A stretch of DNA of 64,000 nt from Alphaproteobacteria bacterium. Its GTDB lineage: Bacteria > Pseudomonadota > Alphaproteobacteria > CAAHEQ01 > UBA3637. The stretch covers positions 1 through 64,000 of the forward strand of contig JAFTTR010000002.1 of the NCBI GenBank assembly GCA_017466695.1, read 5' to 3'. Every line of letters starts with the position of its first letter. Positions within the stretch are counted from its first letter, which is position 1. The position numbers and the translations under genes are program-made. A model generated the notes under the pieces. That model was not told the origin of the DNA and searched no databases. It worked only from the letters and a program-made list of their open reading frames with translations. This document shows, one piece after another, positions 16,889 to 24,964 of this stretch.

Positions 16889-18415
16889 ATGCAAGCAATC
16901 ATCATTGGCGCAGGACCTGCAGGTTTAACAGCAGCATACGAATTGTTAAAACGGTCTGATATCAAACCAATTGTTATTGAACAAAATGATTTTGTTGGGG
17001 GCATTTCAACATCTCGTGAATATAAGGGTAACATTGCTGATTTCGGAGGTCATCGTTTTTTCACAAAACAAAAAAGAGTTTTTGATTTATGGAAAGAGAT
17101 TTTACCCATTCAAACAAAACCTGCAATGGATGATATTCTTTTAAATCGAAAAAATGTTTTTTTAAAAAAGAAAAAAATAATTGATCCAGAAAAACAAGAT
17201 AATTGCTTTTTGTATCGAAAGCGCCTTTCTAGAATTTATTATAATCAGAAGTTTTTTGATTATCCCATCACACTTTCACTCAATACCATATTGGGGCTTG
17301 GTATATTTCGCATGGGGAAGATCTTTTTGTCATACCTTAAATCGTGTGTTTTTAAACGGCCTGATACAAATTTAGAAAATTTTTTCATCAACCGTTTTGG
17401 ATCAGAGCTTTATCAAACATTTTTTAAAGAATATACTGAAAAACTATGGGGAGTTCCCTGCTCTCAAATTTCTGCAGAATGGGGGGCTCAAAGGGTCAAA
17501 GGTGTTTCTATTTTAAAAATTATTAAAGAGTTTTTTCATCATGATAAAAAAGAAACTTCATTGATTGATGCTTTTTACTATCCCAAACTTGGATGTGGCC
17601 AAATGTATAGTGAAATGGCAAAACGCATTTTAGAAATGGGAGGGGAAATTTGGCTTAATACCAGTGTTGAAAAAATCAATCTTTCAAAGGGAAAGATAAA
17701 AAATATCATTATAAAAAAACAAGATGGTTCTTTGCACGAACTCACAAGTGAATATATTTTTTCTTCCTGCCCTATTCGAACGCTCATCCGTTTAATGGGA
17801 GAAAAAGTGCCTCAGGATGTAAAAGAGATTGCAAAAAACCTTGTTTATCGGGATTTTAAAACCGTTTTAGTCCTAGCCAACCAATTAAAAATCAAAAATA
17901 AAACTAAATTTAAAACGATAAATAACCTTGTACCAGATTGTTGGATTTATATTCAAGAAAAAAACGTGCATATGGGGCGTGTTCAAGTTTTTAACAATTG
18001 GAGTCCTTATTTGGTCAAAGATTTTAAAAATACCGTTTGGCTAGGTCTTGAATATTTTTATCAAAAGGGAGACGCTCTTGACCACATCAATGATACAGAT
18101 TTCATTCAAATGGCTATTGATGAAGCTGAAAAAATTGGTTTGATTGAAAAAAAAGACATATTAGAAACCGCCATCTATACTGTTCCTAAAGCTTATCCTG
18201 CCTATTTTGGCTCTTATGACAGATTTGAAGAAATTAAAGCTTTTTTAAAAACAATTTCAAACCTTTACCCCATTGGGCGTAATGGGATGCATCATTACAA
18301 CAACATGGACCATTCCATCCTAACGGCAATGGTAAGTGTCGACAATATATTGGGCAAAAAATATCAAGATGTTTGGTTGATTAATACAGAAAAAAAATAT
18401 AACGAAAACGCTTGA
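16889..18415 (+). CDS. FAD-dependent oxidoreductase (amine oxidase/UGM-like)
   Basis: 508 aa. The N-terminal dinucleotide fold is clear: '[18 protein letters not shown]', followed by E36-like '[10 protein letters not shown]'. '[10 protein letters not shown]' and a C-terminal '[18 protein letters not shown]' fit the FAD/NAD(P) family that includes UDP-galactopyranose mutase and protoporphyrinogen-oxidase-like proteins. Members are often encoded with surface-glycan genes, as here beside the GT-C gene. RBS AGAGG lies upstream. A sugar or polyprenol substrate is inferred only. Confidence 0.8.
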   Translation: MQAIIIGAGPAGLTAAYELLKRSDIKPIVIEQNDFVGGISTSREYKGNIADFGGHRFFTKQKRVFDLWKEILPIQTKPAMDDILLNRKNVFLKKKKIIDPEKQDNCFLYRKRLSRIYYNQKFFDYPITLSLNTILGLGIFRMGKIFLSYLKSCVFKRPDTNLENFFINRFGSELYQTFFKEYTEKLWGVPCSQISAEWGAQRVKGVSILKIIKEFFHHDKKETSLIDAFYYPKLGCGQMYSEMAKRILEMGGEIWLNTSVEKINLSKGKIKNIIIKKQDGSLHELTSEYIFSSCPIRTLIRLMGEKVPQDVKEIAKNLVYRDFKTVLVLANQLKIKNKTKFKTINNLVPDCWIYIQEKNVHMGRVQVFNNWSPYLVKDFKNTVWLGLEYFYQKGDALDHINDTDFIQMAIDEAEKIGLIEKKDILETAIYTVPKAYPAYFGSYDRFEEIKAFLKTISNLYPIGRNGMHHYNNMDHSILTAMVSVDNILGKKYQDVWLINTEKKYNENA

Positions 18416-18468
18416 TTTTTAAATATTTTTTTTAAATACTTCATCCAAACAAACTGGGTGAATAAAAA

Positions 18469-19095
18469 TTACCTTTCCAAAAACGTACGAATGAACGAAA
18501 ATTGCCCTTCTTTTTGTTTTTTTTCTTCTAACATAAAAGAAGGGACTTGAGCTTTCTGCAATAACAAAAATTGAGCCTCTTGATATTTTTTAATTCCATT
18601 TGAAGGTAAGGAGGCAACCTCTTTTGCTCTTTTTGTTGAAAAACATGATTCTTGATATCCCCAAAGCCAAGAAAGTCTTGTTCTATCTGCATCCCACAAA
18701 CAAGCCGACACCGCGTCTTGAGCCTCCCTCCCCGTTGTATGCAAAACAACGGCTTTTTGAATTTTTTCTTTTTCCTCTTGGGATAAGTTAAATTGATGTT
18801 TTTTTAAAAACTCTTTGATAATAGGCAAACAATTTGGACCATGCATTTCATCATAAGCATCATTTGTTCTGGCACAATCATGTAAAGCACAAGCCAGAAT
18901 AACAGGTAAAGGATTTACCTTTTCAGACAAAGCATAATCAATCCCAAACAAAACAACTTGTTCTGTATGTGTCAACCCGTGAAACCCAAAATTTGATTGA
19001 TTGGTTATTTCTTTTATTTTAGGAAGCACCTCTTTAAAAGCAAATCTTGTCCAAAAAATCTTTTTTTCATCCAATAATTGTTCACGAGTTGTCAT
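18469..19095 (-). CDS. HD-domain hydrolase
   Basis: 208 aa. Metal ligands of an HD phosphohydrolase are in order: His in 'HGLTHTEQVV', His-Asp in 'ACALHDCAR', and a distal Asp in 'LWDADRTRL'. Members cleave nucleotides or other phosphate esters. GGAATAAGG precedes the ATG at 19095. It is convergent with the FAD oxidoreductase gene. Substrate unknown. Confidence 0.82.
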   Translation of the reverse strand: MTTREQLLDEKKIFWTRFAFKEVLPKIKEITNQSNFGFHGLTHTEQVVLFGIDYALSEKVNPLPVILACALHDCARTNDAYDEMHGPNCLPIIKEFLKKHQFNLSQEEKEKIQKAVVLHTTGREAQDAVSACLWDADRTRLSWLWGYQESCFSTKRAKEVASLPSNGIKKYQEAQFLLLQKAQVPSFMLEEKKQKEGQFSFIRTFLER

Positions 19096-19267
19096 TACCT
19101 TATTCCTTTACTTTAAAATTACGTCTATTCTAAATTAATTTAAAATAAATTTCAATCCAAAATTTATTTTTACACCATATTTTCAAGTATATTTAATCAT
19201 TTTTTTTATGATTTTAAAAAATTTTATTCAACAAAATCAACATATTAAAAAATAATTTTACATTTTG

Positions 19268-19296
19268 TCGACAAATTTCAAAAAATATGTTATAAT
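19268..19296 (+). promoter_or_regulatory. Promoter of the 19336 gene
   Basis: TCGACA (19268-19273), a 17-base spacer and a perfect TATAAT (19291-19296). Confidence 0.6.
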
Positions 19297-19335
19297 ATTA
19301 TCATCAACAAACCAAATAAACCAAAGGAGAGTAAA

Positions 19336-20115
19336 ATGACAACCTCAACAACACAATATGTTTCCACAAACAAAAATGATGAAATGAGCCCATCAAACCC
19401 AACAAATCCAACTTATCAACAAAATAATGGTATGAGCAAAAAAGATAAAGATACTGTTATGCTTCGCTCTACATTAAGAAAAGAATTAAAAAAAGATATA
19501 CGAGATCACAAAACATCCAAAGATATTCAAACAGGTTTATCTGTTTTTGGTATAGGATGTTTTGCTGCTGCCTGTTATTTTATAGGAGGCATCGACACAG
19601 CCGATAATAAAGATAAGCAACTATATAATGGTATGGGACTAGGAGCGATTAGTCTTGCTGCTGTTGGTGCTGCTTTAGCAATGGATACACAAGAAGGAAA
19701 AAGAAAAAACAAACTTATCAGAAAAACCATTTCAAACTCCGAATATGCATCTCCTGAAGCCAAAAGAGTTGCTCATGAAGAAACCGTAAAAGCTGTTAAC
19801 AGCCCAGCATCCAACATTATCAATGGTGTTGAATTTATTGCAGGTGCTGCAGGTGCTGTTAATGCTATTAATGCTGCTGTTTCTGTAGCTATGACAGGCT
19901 TAGCAGATACATTTGCAACTGTTGATTTTAAAACATTAGGTGTTGCTGGCGCCATCATATCAGCTGCTGAATTATTTAAACAAGCTAAAGATGTAGAATC
20001 AGCTCGCCGTGTCGAAACTGCATTAGGGAATGCTATGCCTCAACACATTGAAGGCAAAAGGATAAAACCAAAAGATATTATGGCAATGAAAAATGCAGCT
20101 CATTCTAATTGTTAA
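19336..20115 (+). CDS. Unrecognised membrane protein with small-residue helices
   Basis: 259 aa. A Lys-rich soluble N-terminus (about 60 residues) is followed by two hydrophobic helices ('VFGIGCFAAACYFIGGI' and 'GMGLGAISLAAVGAALAM'), a basic stretch, and an Ala/Gly-rich hydrophobic region (about 155-220). No signal peptide. The topology of two Gly/Ala helices followed by a very basic segment recurs in the truncated gene at the right edge (63497-64000), perhaps a paralogue. RBS AAAGGAGAG is strong. No known family; membrane insertion or an export substrate role cannot be told apart. Confidence 0.7.
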   Translation: MTTSTTQYVSTNKNDEMSPSNPTNPTYQQNNGMSKKDKDTVMLRSTLRKELKKDIRDHKTSKDIQTGLSVFGIGCFAAACYFIGGIDTADNKDKQLYNGMGLGAISLAAVGAALAMDTQEGKRKNKLIRKTISNSEYASPEAKRVAHEETVKAVNSPASNIINGVEFIAGAAGAVNAINAAVSVAMTGLADTFATVDFKTLGVAGAIISAAELFKQAKDVESARRVETALGNAMPQHIEGKRIKPKDIMAMKNAAHSNC

Positions 20116-20124
20116 GCCTTTCTT

Positions 20125-20162
20125 ATCAAAAAAAACGCCATTTTTAATGGCGTTTTTTTTAT
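20125..20162 (+). terminator. Terminator after the 19336 gene
   Basis: Hairpin AAAACGCCATT/AATGGCGTTTT with a run of eight T's. Confidence 0.92.
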
Positions 20163-20168
20163 TACTTA

Positions 20169-20197
20169 TTGACACAATTTGCAAATTTTCATAAACT
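20169..20197 (+). promoter_or_regulatory. Promoter of the 20227 lipoprotein gene
   Basis: TTGACA (20169-20174), a 17-base spacer and TAAACT (20192-20197), with AGGAGG just before the ATG. Confidence 0.7.
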
Positions 20198-20226
20198 AAA
20201 CATAACTTTTTATTATAGGAGGGAAA

Positions 20227-20457
20227 ATGAAAAAACTTATCTTTTTATCACTCTTACTTGTTACAGCCTGTTCATCAAATACAAAAGAGCTTTACACCAA
20301 TGAGTATGGATATGGTATTTATTCATCCACTGGTGACACACTTGGTGAATGCTATAAAAAAGCATACAAAGAGTGCCCTAATGGATTTGAAAAATTGGAT
20401 CGAATTGTCAACCCCAAAGCTGACAAAGCCGTTGAACTTGTTTATGAATGCAAATAA
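20227..20457 (+). CDS. Small lipoprotein
   Basis: 76 aa. The basic n-region, hydrophobic core and lipobox 'LVTAC' place the lipidated Cys at residue 15. The mature part is about 60 residues with three further Cys that may form disulfides. Family not recognised. It has its own promoter, an AGGAGG ribosome site, and a hairpin terminator at 20489-20525. Confidence 0.85.
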   Translation: MKKLIFLSLLLVTACSSNTKELYTNEYGYGIYSSTGDTLGECYKKAYKECPNGFEKLDRIVNPKADKAVELVYECK

Positions 20458-20488
20458 AATCTATCTCATTAAATAATGTCACCCCTTA

Positions 20489-20525
20489 AAAAAAACTCAC
20501 CAAATTATTTGATGAGTTTTTTAGT
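20489..20525. terminator. Bidirectional terminator
   Basis: AAAACTCA/TGAGTTTT hairpin with flanking A- and T-runs, between the lipoprotein gene and the convergent GT2 gene. Confidence 0.8.
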
Positions 20526-20549
20526 TTAAAATTCTATTTATACAAGAAC

Positions 20550-21953
20550 TTATTCAACCGTTTCAGTTTCTTTTAATTCTCGTACAAATTCGAATTCACC
20601 ATTCTTATTTTTCTTAAATTCTTCTGATACCCATCTGCTATCAGCCCAATCAATCCATAAGATGTCATCTTTTACAAATTTAATCTTTGCACATTCATGT
20701 CGAGCCCCCATACGGCACCCTTCTTTATAATCCATATGAATGGCAAATTGGTCAGCCCAGTTGATGTGTTTTAATTGAAAAGTTTTTGTCTTTTCAGGAT
20801 CAGGCATATAATAATAAACACCATTCTCTCCTTTTGCAAAGTATTCGCTTGGCCATTTATCCCATACAATTTGTATAATATCATTTTCTTTTTGAACTAA
20901 CTTTCCAACATCTCCTGTTGAAATTCGGACAATTCTCTCAGAACTCGTTTTTTCTAAATAACCATCCCAGCCATTTATAGTATGTTTTAAATAATAAGCA
21001 TTTTCTAAATCAGCTGGGCAATATGCCTTATATCTATTTTCCAAATAAATTTGTGGCATTTTAGGTTTTTGACTATTTACTGTCATAATCTTTTTCAAGA
21101 GATTGCATTTTTCTGGTATACTATACTCAAATTTTATTTCTTCAGGAGTTGGAATGAAAAATCTTGAAAACATTTTTTTATGAATTTCCAAAGAATTATC
21201 AATCATTGCGTTATAATATTTTTCGCTATTTGTATGATGGACCCGTCTATAAACCAAAACATCAGTCATTTTTGCCAATTTACCCCCATGAGTGACAAAT
21301 TGCCTCCAAAAATCATAATCTTCTGCTGAGATTAAATTTTCATCATATCGAATGAATTTTTTTTGAACAAATTCTCTCTTAAAAAATGAGGATACATTTG
21401 AAAATGAATTGTAAAACATTAATTCAACATCAAAAAGACCTGGCACAATTTCATCCTGATACTTATCCTCTTTTTGATAGGTATAATTTGGAATAAATTC
21501 TTTTTCATTAATTGTTTCCAAATTCCCTGTTACAGCATCAATTTCTGGATGGTCTTTCATAAAAGCAATTGATTTTTCTAAACGATTTGGAACAGACCAA
21601 TCATCTGAATCCATAATAGCAATGTATGTACCTTTAGCAAGTTCAAGGCCCCGTTGACGTGAATAAGCAATCCCTCTGTTTTTAGGATTAGGATAAACTT
21701 TTACACGTTTATCTTTTTTTTCATATTCTTTTAAAACTTTTTTTGTTTCTTCATTCGAACCATCATCAATAATAACAAATTCAAAATCTTTTTCTGTTTG
21801 ATTAAGAATAGAATCAGCAGCCCTAATCAATAAATCAGGCCGATTGTGAACCGGCATCACCACTGATATTGTGGGTGTTTTTGGCTCTTTAAAAAAGAAA
21901 AAACCACTTCCAATAAGAGTGGCACAAACAAGTAAAAGTAATATTTTTTTCAT
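20550..21953 (-). CDS. Family 2 glycosyltransferase with N-terminal anchor and extra C-terminal domain
   Basis: 467 aa. One N-terminal hydrophobic helix precedes a GT-A domain (about 30-260) with 'ISVVMPVHNRPDLL', 'VIIDDGS' and the metal site D-S-D-D in 'AIMDSDDW'. About 190 extra residues follow, in which a W-rich motif recurs ('IVWDKWPSEYFAKGENGVYYYM', then 'LWIDWADSRWVSEEFKKNKNGEF'), suggesting two copies of a small glycan-binding-like domain. The start at 21953 has GAAGGGG upstream; the ORF begins five codons earlier. If the helix is a signal peptide, catalysis would be periplasmic, which is unusual for a nucleotide-sugar enzyme. Confidence 0.82.
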   Translation of the reverse strand: MKKILLLLVCATLIGSGFFFFKEPKTPTISVVMPVHNRPDLLIRAADSILNQTEKDFEFVIIDDGSNEETKKVLKEYEKKDKRVKVYPNPKNRGIAYSRQRGLELAKGTYIAIMDSDDWSVPNRLEKSIAFMKDHPEIDAVTGNLETINEKEFIPNYTYQKEDKYQDEIVPGLFDVELMFYNSFSNVSSFFKREFVQKKFIRYDENLISAEDYDFWRQFVTHGGKLAKMTDVLVYRRVHHTNSEKYYNAMIDNSLEIHKKMFSRFFIPTPEEIKFEYSIPEKCNLLKKIMTVNSQKPKMPQIYLENRYKAYCPADLENAYYLKHTINGWDGYLEKTSSERIVRISTGDVGKLVQKENDIIQIVWDKWPSEYFAKGENGVYYYMPDPEKTKTFQLKHINWADQFAIHMDYKEGCRMGARHECAKIKFVKDDILWIDWADSRWVSEEFKKNKNGEFEFVRELKETETVE

Positions 21954-22048
21954 ACAAAACCCCTTCAAATGTTAATTTATTATAATTAAACATACAAAAA
22001 AATATTAATCAAGCGTTTTATTATCATAAACGCCACAAAAAAAACAAA

Positions 22049-22077
22049 TTGCAAATTGCCGTAAAAAATGGTATATA
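22049..22077 (+). promoter_or_regulatory. Promoter of the 22101 gene
   Basis: TTGCAA (22049-22054), a 17-base spacer and TATATA (22072-22077). Confidence 0.6.
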
Positions 22078-22100
22078 AAATTTCTTTAAAGGAGTTTACA

Positions 22101-22748
22101 ATGGGAAAAACGGATGAAAAGTCAAAAATTATTGAAGATACAAAATTTATTAAAGCCGTTCATGAAAGAATGACAACACTTGAGACAGACTCATTTATGG
22201 TTGAGCAAAGAATTATCCCTCTCTCTCGATATTTAATGCGTAATTCTGAATGCGCCCTCTTTTTAAACAAAGATAATTTTGAAAAACTATATCCGGTTTT
22301 AAAAGACATGGTCTTACCTGAAAACAAGGTAACACTTATTGTAACAAAAGATGTTCTTCAAAATGAGGAAAAAGACCTTATTGAAAAGATTCCTTTTATT
22401 GTAGATGCTGAGTTACAACAAGCGCAAAAACCAAGATTGTCTGAATTATTAGGTCAAGAACATGTCTATGTTTCTATGCGAGATAATAATATTCCTCCGT
22501 TCATTCTTGTTAATCATCGATCCTATTTAATTGAAGTGAACAATGAAGAAATTCAAAATGCATTTATATGTGCTCTCAATGCGCCTTTTAACGCAAAACA
22601 AGCTGAAAGATTAGATAGGTGTTACTATGTTTTTTCTAAACTAAGAATGGAAAGTACTCCCCTTTTAGAATTACAAAACCAAAAAGAGCCTCTTACATCA
22701 CAAAAAATTGAATTCCCTCGACCCTTCAATCAAAACACAATTGTTTAA
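22101..22748 (+). CDS. Unrecognised soluble protein
   Basis: 215 aa from the ATG at 22101, which has AAAGGAG at ideal distance; the longer ORF from 22068 overlaps the promoter. No signal peptide or membrane helix. The sequence alternates beta-like and helical segments ('NKVTLIVTKDVL', 'QEHVYVSMRDN'). I recognise no family or motif. It is a single gene with its own promoter and terminator (22790-22830). Confidence 0.7.
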   Translation: MGKTDEKSKIIEDTKFIKAVHERMTTLETDSFMVEQRIIPLSRYLMRNSECALFLNKDNFEKLYPVLKDMVLPENKVTLIVTKDVLQNEEKDLIEKIPFIVDAELQQAQKPRLSELLGQEHVYVSMRDNNIPPFILVNHRSYLIEVNNEEIQNAFICALNAPFNAKQAERLDRCYYVFSKLRMESTPLLELQNQKEPLTSQKIEFPRPFNQNTIV

Positions 22749-22789
22749 AAAAATAAAAGGGTATAAAAAACTCTTATCCAAATTTTTTA

Positions 22790-22830
22790 TAAAAAGAAAC
22801 CCAGCAGTTTGTTTGCTGGGCTTTTTTTCT
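22790..22830 (+). terminator. Terminator
   Basis: GAAACCCAGCA/TGCTGGGCTT hairpin with T7, between convergent genes. Confidence 0.9.
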
Positions 22831-22842
22831 AATTTTTGAATA

Positions 22843-23451
22843 TTACATCATATCCTTTGATCCACGCAAGCGTTTATTGCCCAAAAGGCGTGCAATACTC
22901 CGTGAAATATCTCTATGATGATAAACCGTTGCTTTTTTTGTTTCTTGCTGTTGGATTCTTAAAATATTGGAAACAGTTGGATTTTGTGATTGAACAAGTG
23001 TTGAATCCAATTGCTTTTGCATTACTTGAGACAAGGAATAAAGAGCTGTTAATACTTTGGCTGTTTCTTCAGCAATATATTTTTGCTCATAAGAAGATAA
23101 AAATTGCCATTCTGCTGTTTGTTTTAACTGAGCAGCTAACATTGCAGGTGTTAACCCTTGATTATTTTCAATCAAAGGATTGGGATGGTATTTTAACAAA
23201 TACGCTGTATCTAAAACATTTTGAGGTCTTGGATTAACATTATCCCCTGATTCAATTGTGTTATGCCCACGGAATTGACCACTTTTAACCACAAGATGAA
23301 GAAGTGTGTCTCCATTGGCATCTTGGCCATTAACATCACACCCTTTTTCTAACATTTCCTTAATTTTATTAACTTGAGGAAGAATTTTTTGAAAAGGTAA
23401 AGCATTTATTTCTTTCAACGCCTTTTCAATTACTATATTCATTTTACCCAT
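22843..23451 (-). CDS. Ankyrin-repeat protein
   Basis: 202 aa, no signal peptide. Ankyrin signatures are seen as 'CDVNGQDANGDTLLHLVVKSG' (about residues 38-58) and 'PNPLIENNQGLTPAMLAAQL' (about 91-110), with a divergent repeat between them. The C-terminus is helical and basic. Ankyrin proteins bind other proteins; in host-associated bacteria many are secreted effectors, but no secretion signal is visible. AAAGGA precedes the ATG. Confidence 0.82.
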   Translation of the reverse strand: MGKMNIVIEKALKEINALPFQKILPQVNKIKEMLEKGCDVNGQDANGDTLLHLVVKSGQFRGHNTIESGDNVNPRPQNVLDTAYLLKYHPNPLIENNQGLTPAMLAAQLKQTAEWQFLSSYEQKYIAEETAKVLTALYSLSQVMQKQLDSTLVQSQNPTVSNILRIQQQETKKATVYHHRDISRSIARLLGNKRLRGSKDMM

Positions 23452-23523
23452 AAAAATATCCTTTCCATTTATTAAAAAAGTAAATGTAATTTATCATTTT
23501 TTTTAAAATTTTTCAAGCTTTTT

Positions 23524-24687
23524 TTATAAAAGAGCGTCAGCCAACTTTTCAAGTGCTATTATATCTTGTTTTTTTAACGCTGATTTAATGGTGACTTTTT
23601 CTTCAATTAAACGCATATTTTTAAGACTAGCCATTTCTTTCATCATAACCAAAGCAGCCATTGGTGCCCAAGAACCATTTTCAATAAAGCCAACGGTTTT
23701 GTTTTGAAAATTTTTGCTTTTTAAATGATGGATAAATGTTGCCATATAAGGGAAAACATCCCCATCATAAGTTGGACTTGCAAGAACCAAATGAGAATAT
23801 CTAAAGGCATCTTCCACACATTCAGCCATATCATCCCGTGCTAAATCAGCAATAGCAACCTTTTTTGCTCCTTTTTGAAGAAGAATTTCTTTTAACTGAA
23901 GTGCAGCTTTCTTCGTGTTCCCATAAATAGAGGTATAAGCAATAAATACCCCCTCATCTTCTGCTTTGTAAGAGCTCCAAATATCATATTTATTAATATA
24001 ATAAGCTAAATTTTCAACCAACATAGGTCCATGCAATGGGAAAATCTTTTGAATATCCAGTGTGCTTGCTTTTTTAAGAAGCGCTTGAACAGGAGCTCCA
24101 TATTTCCCAACAATATTGATATAATACCTGCGTGCTTCACAGTCCCATTCTTCCTCAGTATCCAATGCTCCAAACTTACCAAATGCATCAGCTGAAAATA
24201 AGATTTTTTGACTCTTTTCATAAGCAACCATAACTTCAGGCCAATGAACCATTGGAGCTGTTACAAAAGTTAAAGAATGCTCTCCCAAGGATAATACATC
24301 CCCTTCTTTGACAACATAAGACCTATTTGCAACGTCTAAATCTTCAAAAAACTGCTCCATCATTTGAAATGCTTTTTGATTAGAAACGATTTGAATAGAG
24401 GGATATTGCTCAACCAATTTCTTAATTGATCCAGCGTGATCTGGCTCCATATGTAAAACAACCAAATAATGAGGCGCTTTTCCTTTTAAAACATCTTTTA
24501 AATTTGAAAGCCATTCCTCTGCCTTATGAATATCAACCGTATCCATAATAGCAATTTTTTCATCCATAATTACATATGAGTTATATGAAATACCATTGGG
24601 TACAACATATTGCCCTTCAAACAAATCAATCTCTTTATCATCCACACCAATATAATAAATTTTATCTGTCAAACTCTTTTGCATCAT
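23524..24687 (-). CDS. fprA: Flavodiiron protein (A-type flavoprotein)
   Basis: Reduces O2 to water and/or NO to N2O in the cytoplasm of anaerobes and microaerobes. The 387-aa chain has an N-terminal metallo-beta-lactamase-like domain with the diiron ligands 'HMEPDHAGS' (H-x-E-x-D-H) and later His in 'MVHWPEVM' and 'PLHGPM'. A C-terminal flavodoxin domain begins 'FIAYTSIYGNTKKAA'. No rubredoxin or flavin reductase is fused, so an external donor is needed. AAGGAG lies upstream of the ATG. Its presence is the best clue to a low-oxygen lifestyle. Confidence 0.95.
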   Translation of the reverse strand: MMQKSLTDKIYYIGVDDKEIDLFEGQYVVPNGISYNSYVIMDEKIAIMDTVDIHKAEEWLSNLKDVLKGKAPHYLVVLHMEPDHAGSIKKLVEQYPSIQIVSNQKAFQMMEQFFEDLDVANRSYVVKEGDVLSLGEHSLTFVTAPMVHWPEVMVAYEKSQKILFSADAFGKFGALDTEEEWDCEARRYYINIVGKYGAPVQALLKKASTLDIQKIFPLHGPMLVENLAYYINKYDIWSSYKAEDEGVFIAYTSIYGNTKKAALQLKEILLQKGAKKVAIADLARDDMAECVEDAFRYSHLVLASPTYDGDVFPYMATFIHHLKSKNFQNKTVGFIENGSWAPMAALVMMKEMASLKNMRLIEEKVTIKSALKKQDIIALEKLADALL

Positions 24688-24771
24688 AGATTTTCTTCTC
24701 CTTATTTAAAAATTTGTTTCACTTTAACAATTTTTTTTCAAATTTACAATATATATTTGGCAAAAAAGGTG

Positions 24772-24800
24772 TTGACATCTTGAATAAAAAATTGTATGGT
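24772..24800 (+). promoter_or_regulatory. Promoter of leader 1
   Basis: Perfect TTGACA (24772-24777), a 17-base spacer and TATGGT (24795-24800). Transcription should begin near 24807, at the leader ATG. Confidence 0.8.
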
Positions 24801-24807
24801 AAAAACC

Positions 24808-24885
24808 ATGTTAAAAATGCAAAACTTTATTATTATTATTTTTACTCTTTTGTTTATAAGGCAAAGGAGAGTTGTTTATTTATAA
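24808..24885 (+). CDS. Ile/Leu-rich leader peptide (attenuator 1)
   Basis: A 25-codon ORF with four consecutive Ile codons (ATT x4) inside 'NFIIIIFTLLFI'. Its ATG lies about one base from the predicted transcription start, so it may be translated leaderless; an inner ATG at 24817 is an alternative. Segment 24844-24851 (ACTCTTTT) pairs with 24865-24872. That second segment can instead pair with 24918-24924, the 5' arm of the terminator. Three mutually exclusive pairings are the hallmark of ribosome-controlled attenuation. Stalling at Ile or Leu codons would favour the antiterminator and expression of the 557-aa gene. Inference from sequence. Confidence 0.65.
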   Translation: MLKMQNFIIIIFTLLFIRQRRVVYL

Positions 24886-24916
24886 TAAAGTAAAATTAAA
24901 ATCTTATGAATGTACA

Positions 24917-24948
24917 GCTCTTTTCCTTCTAGAAAAGAGTTTTTTTTA
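24917..24948 (+). terminator. Attenuator terminator 1
   Basis: Perfect 8-bp stem CTCTTTTC/GAAAAGAG with a 6-base loop, followed by eight T's. It lies between the leader and the 24965 gene. Confidence 0.85.
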
Positions 24949-24964
24949 TTTTAAAAGGTAACCA

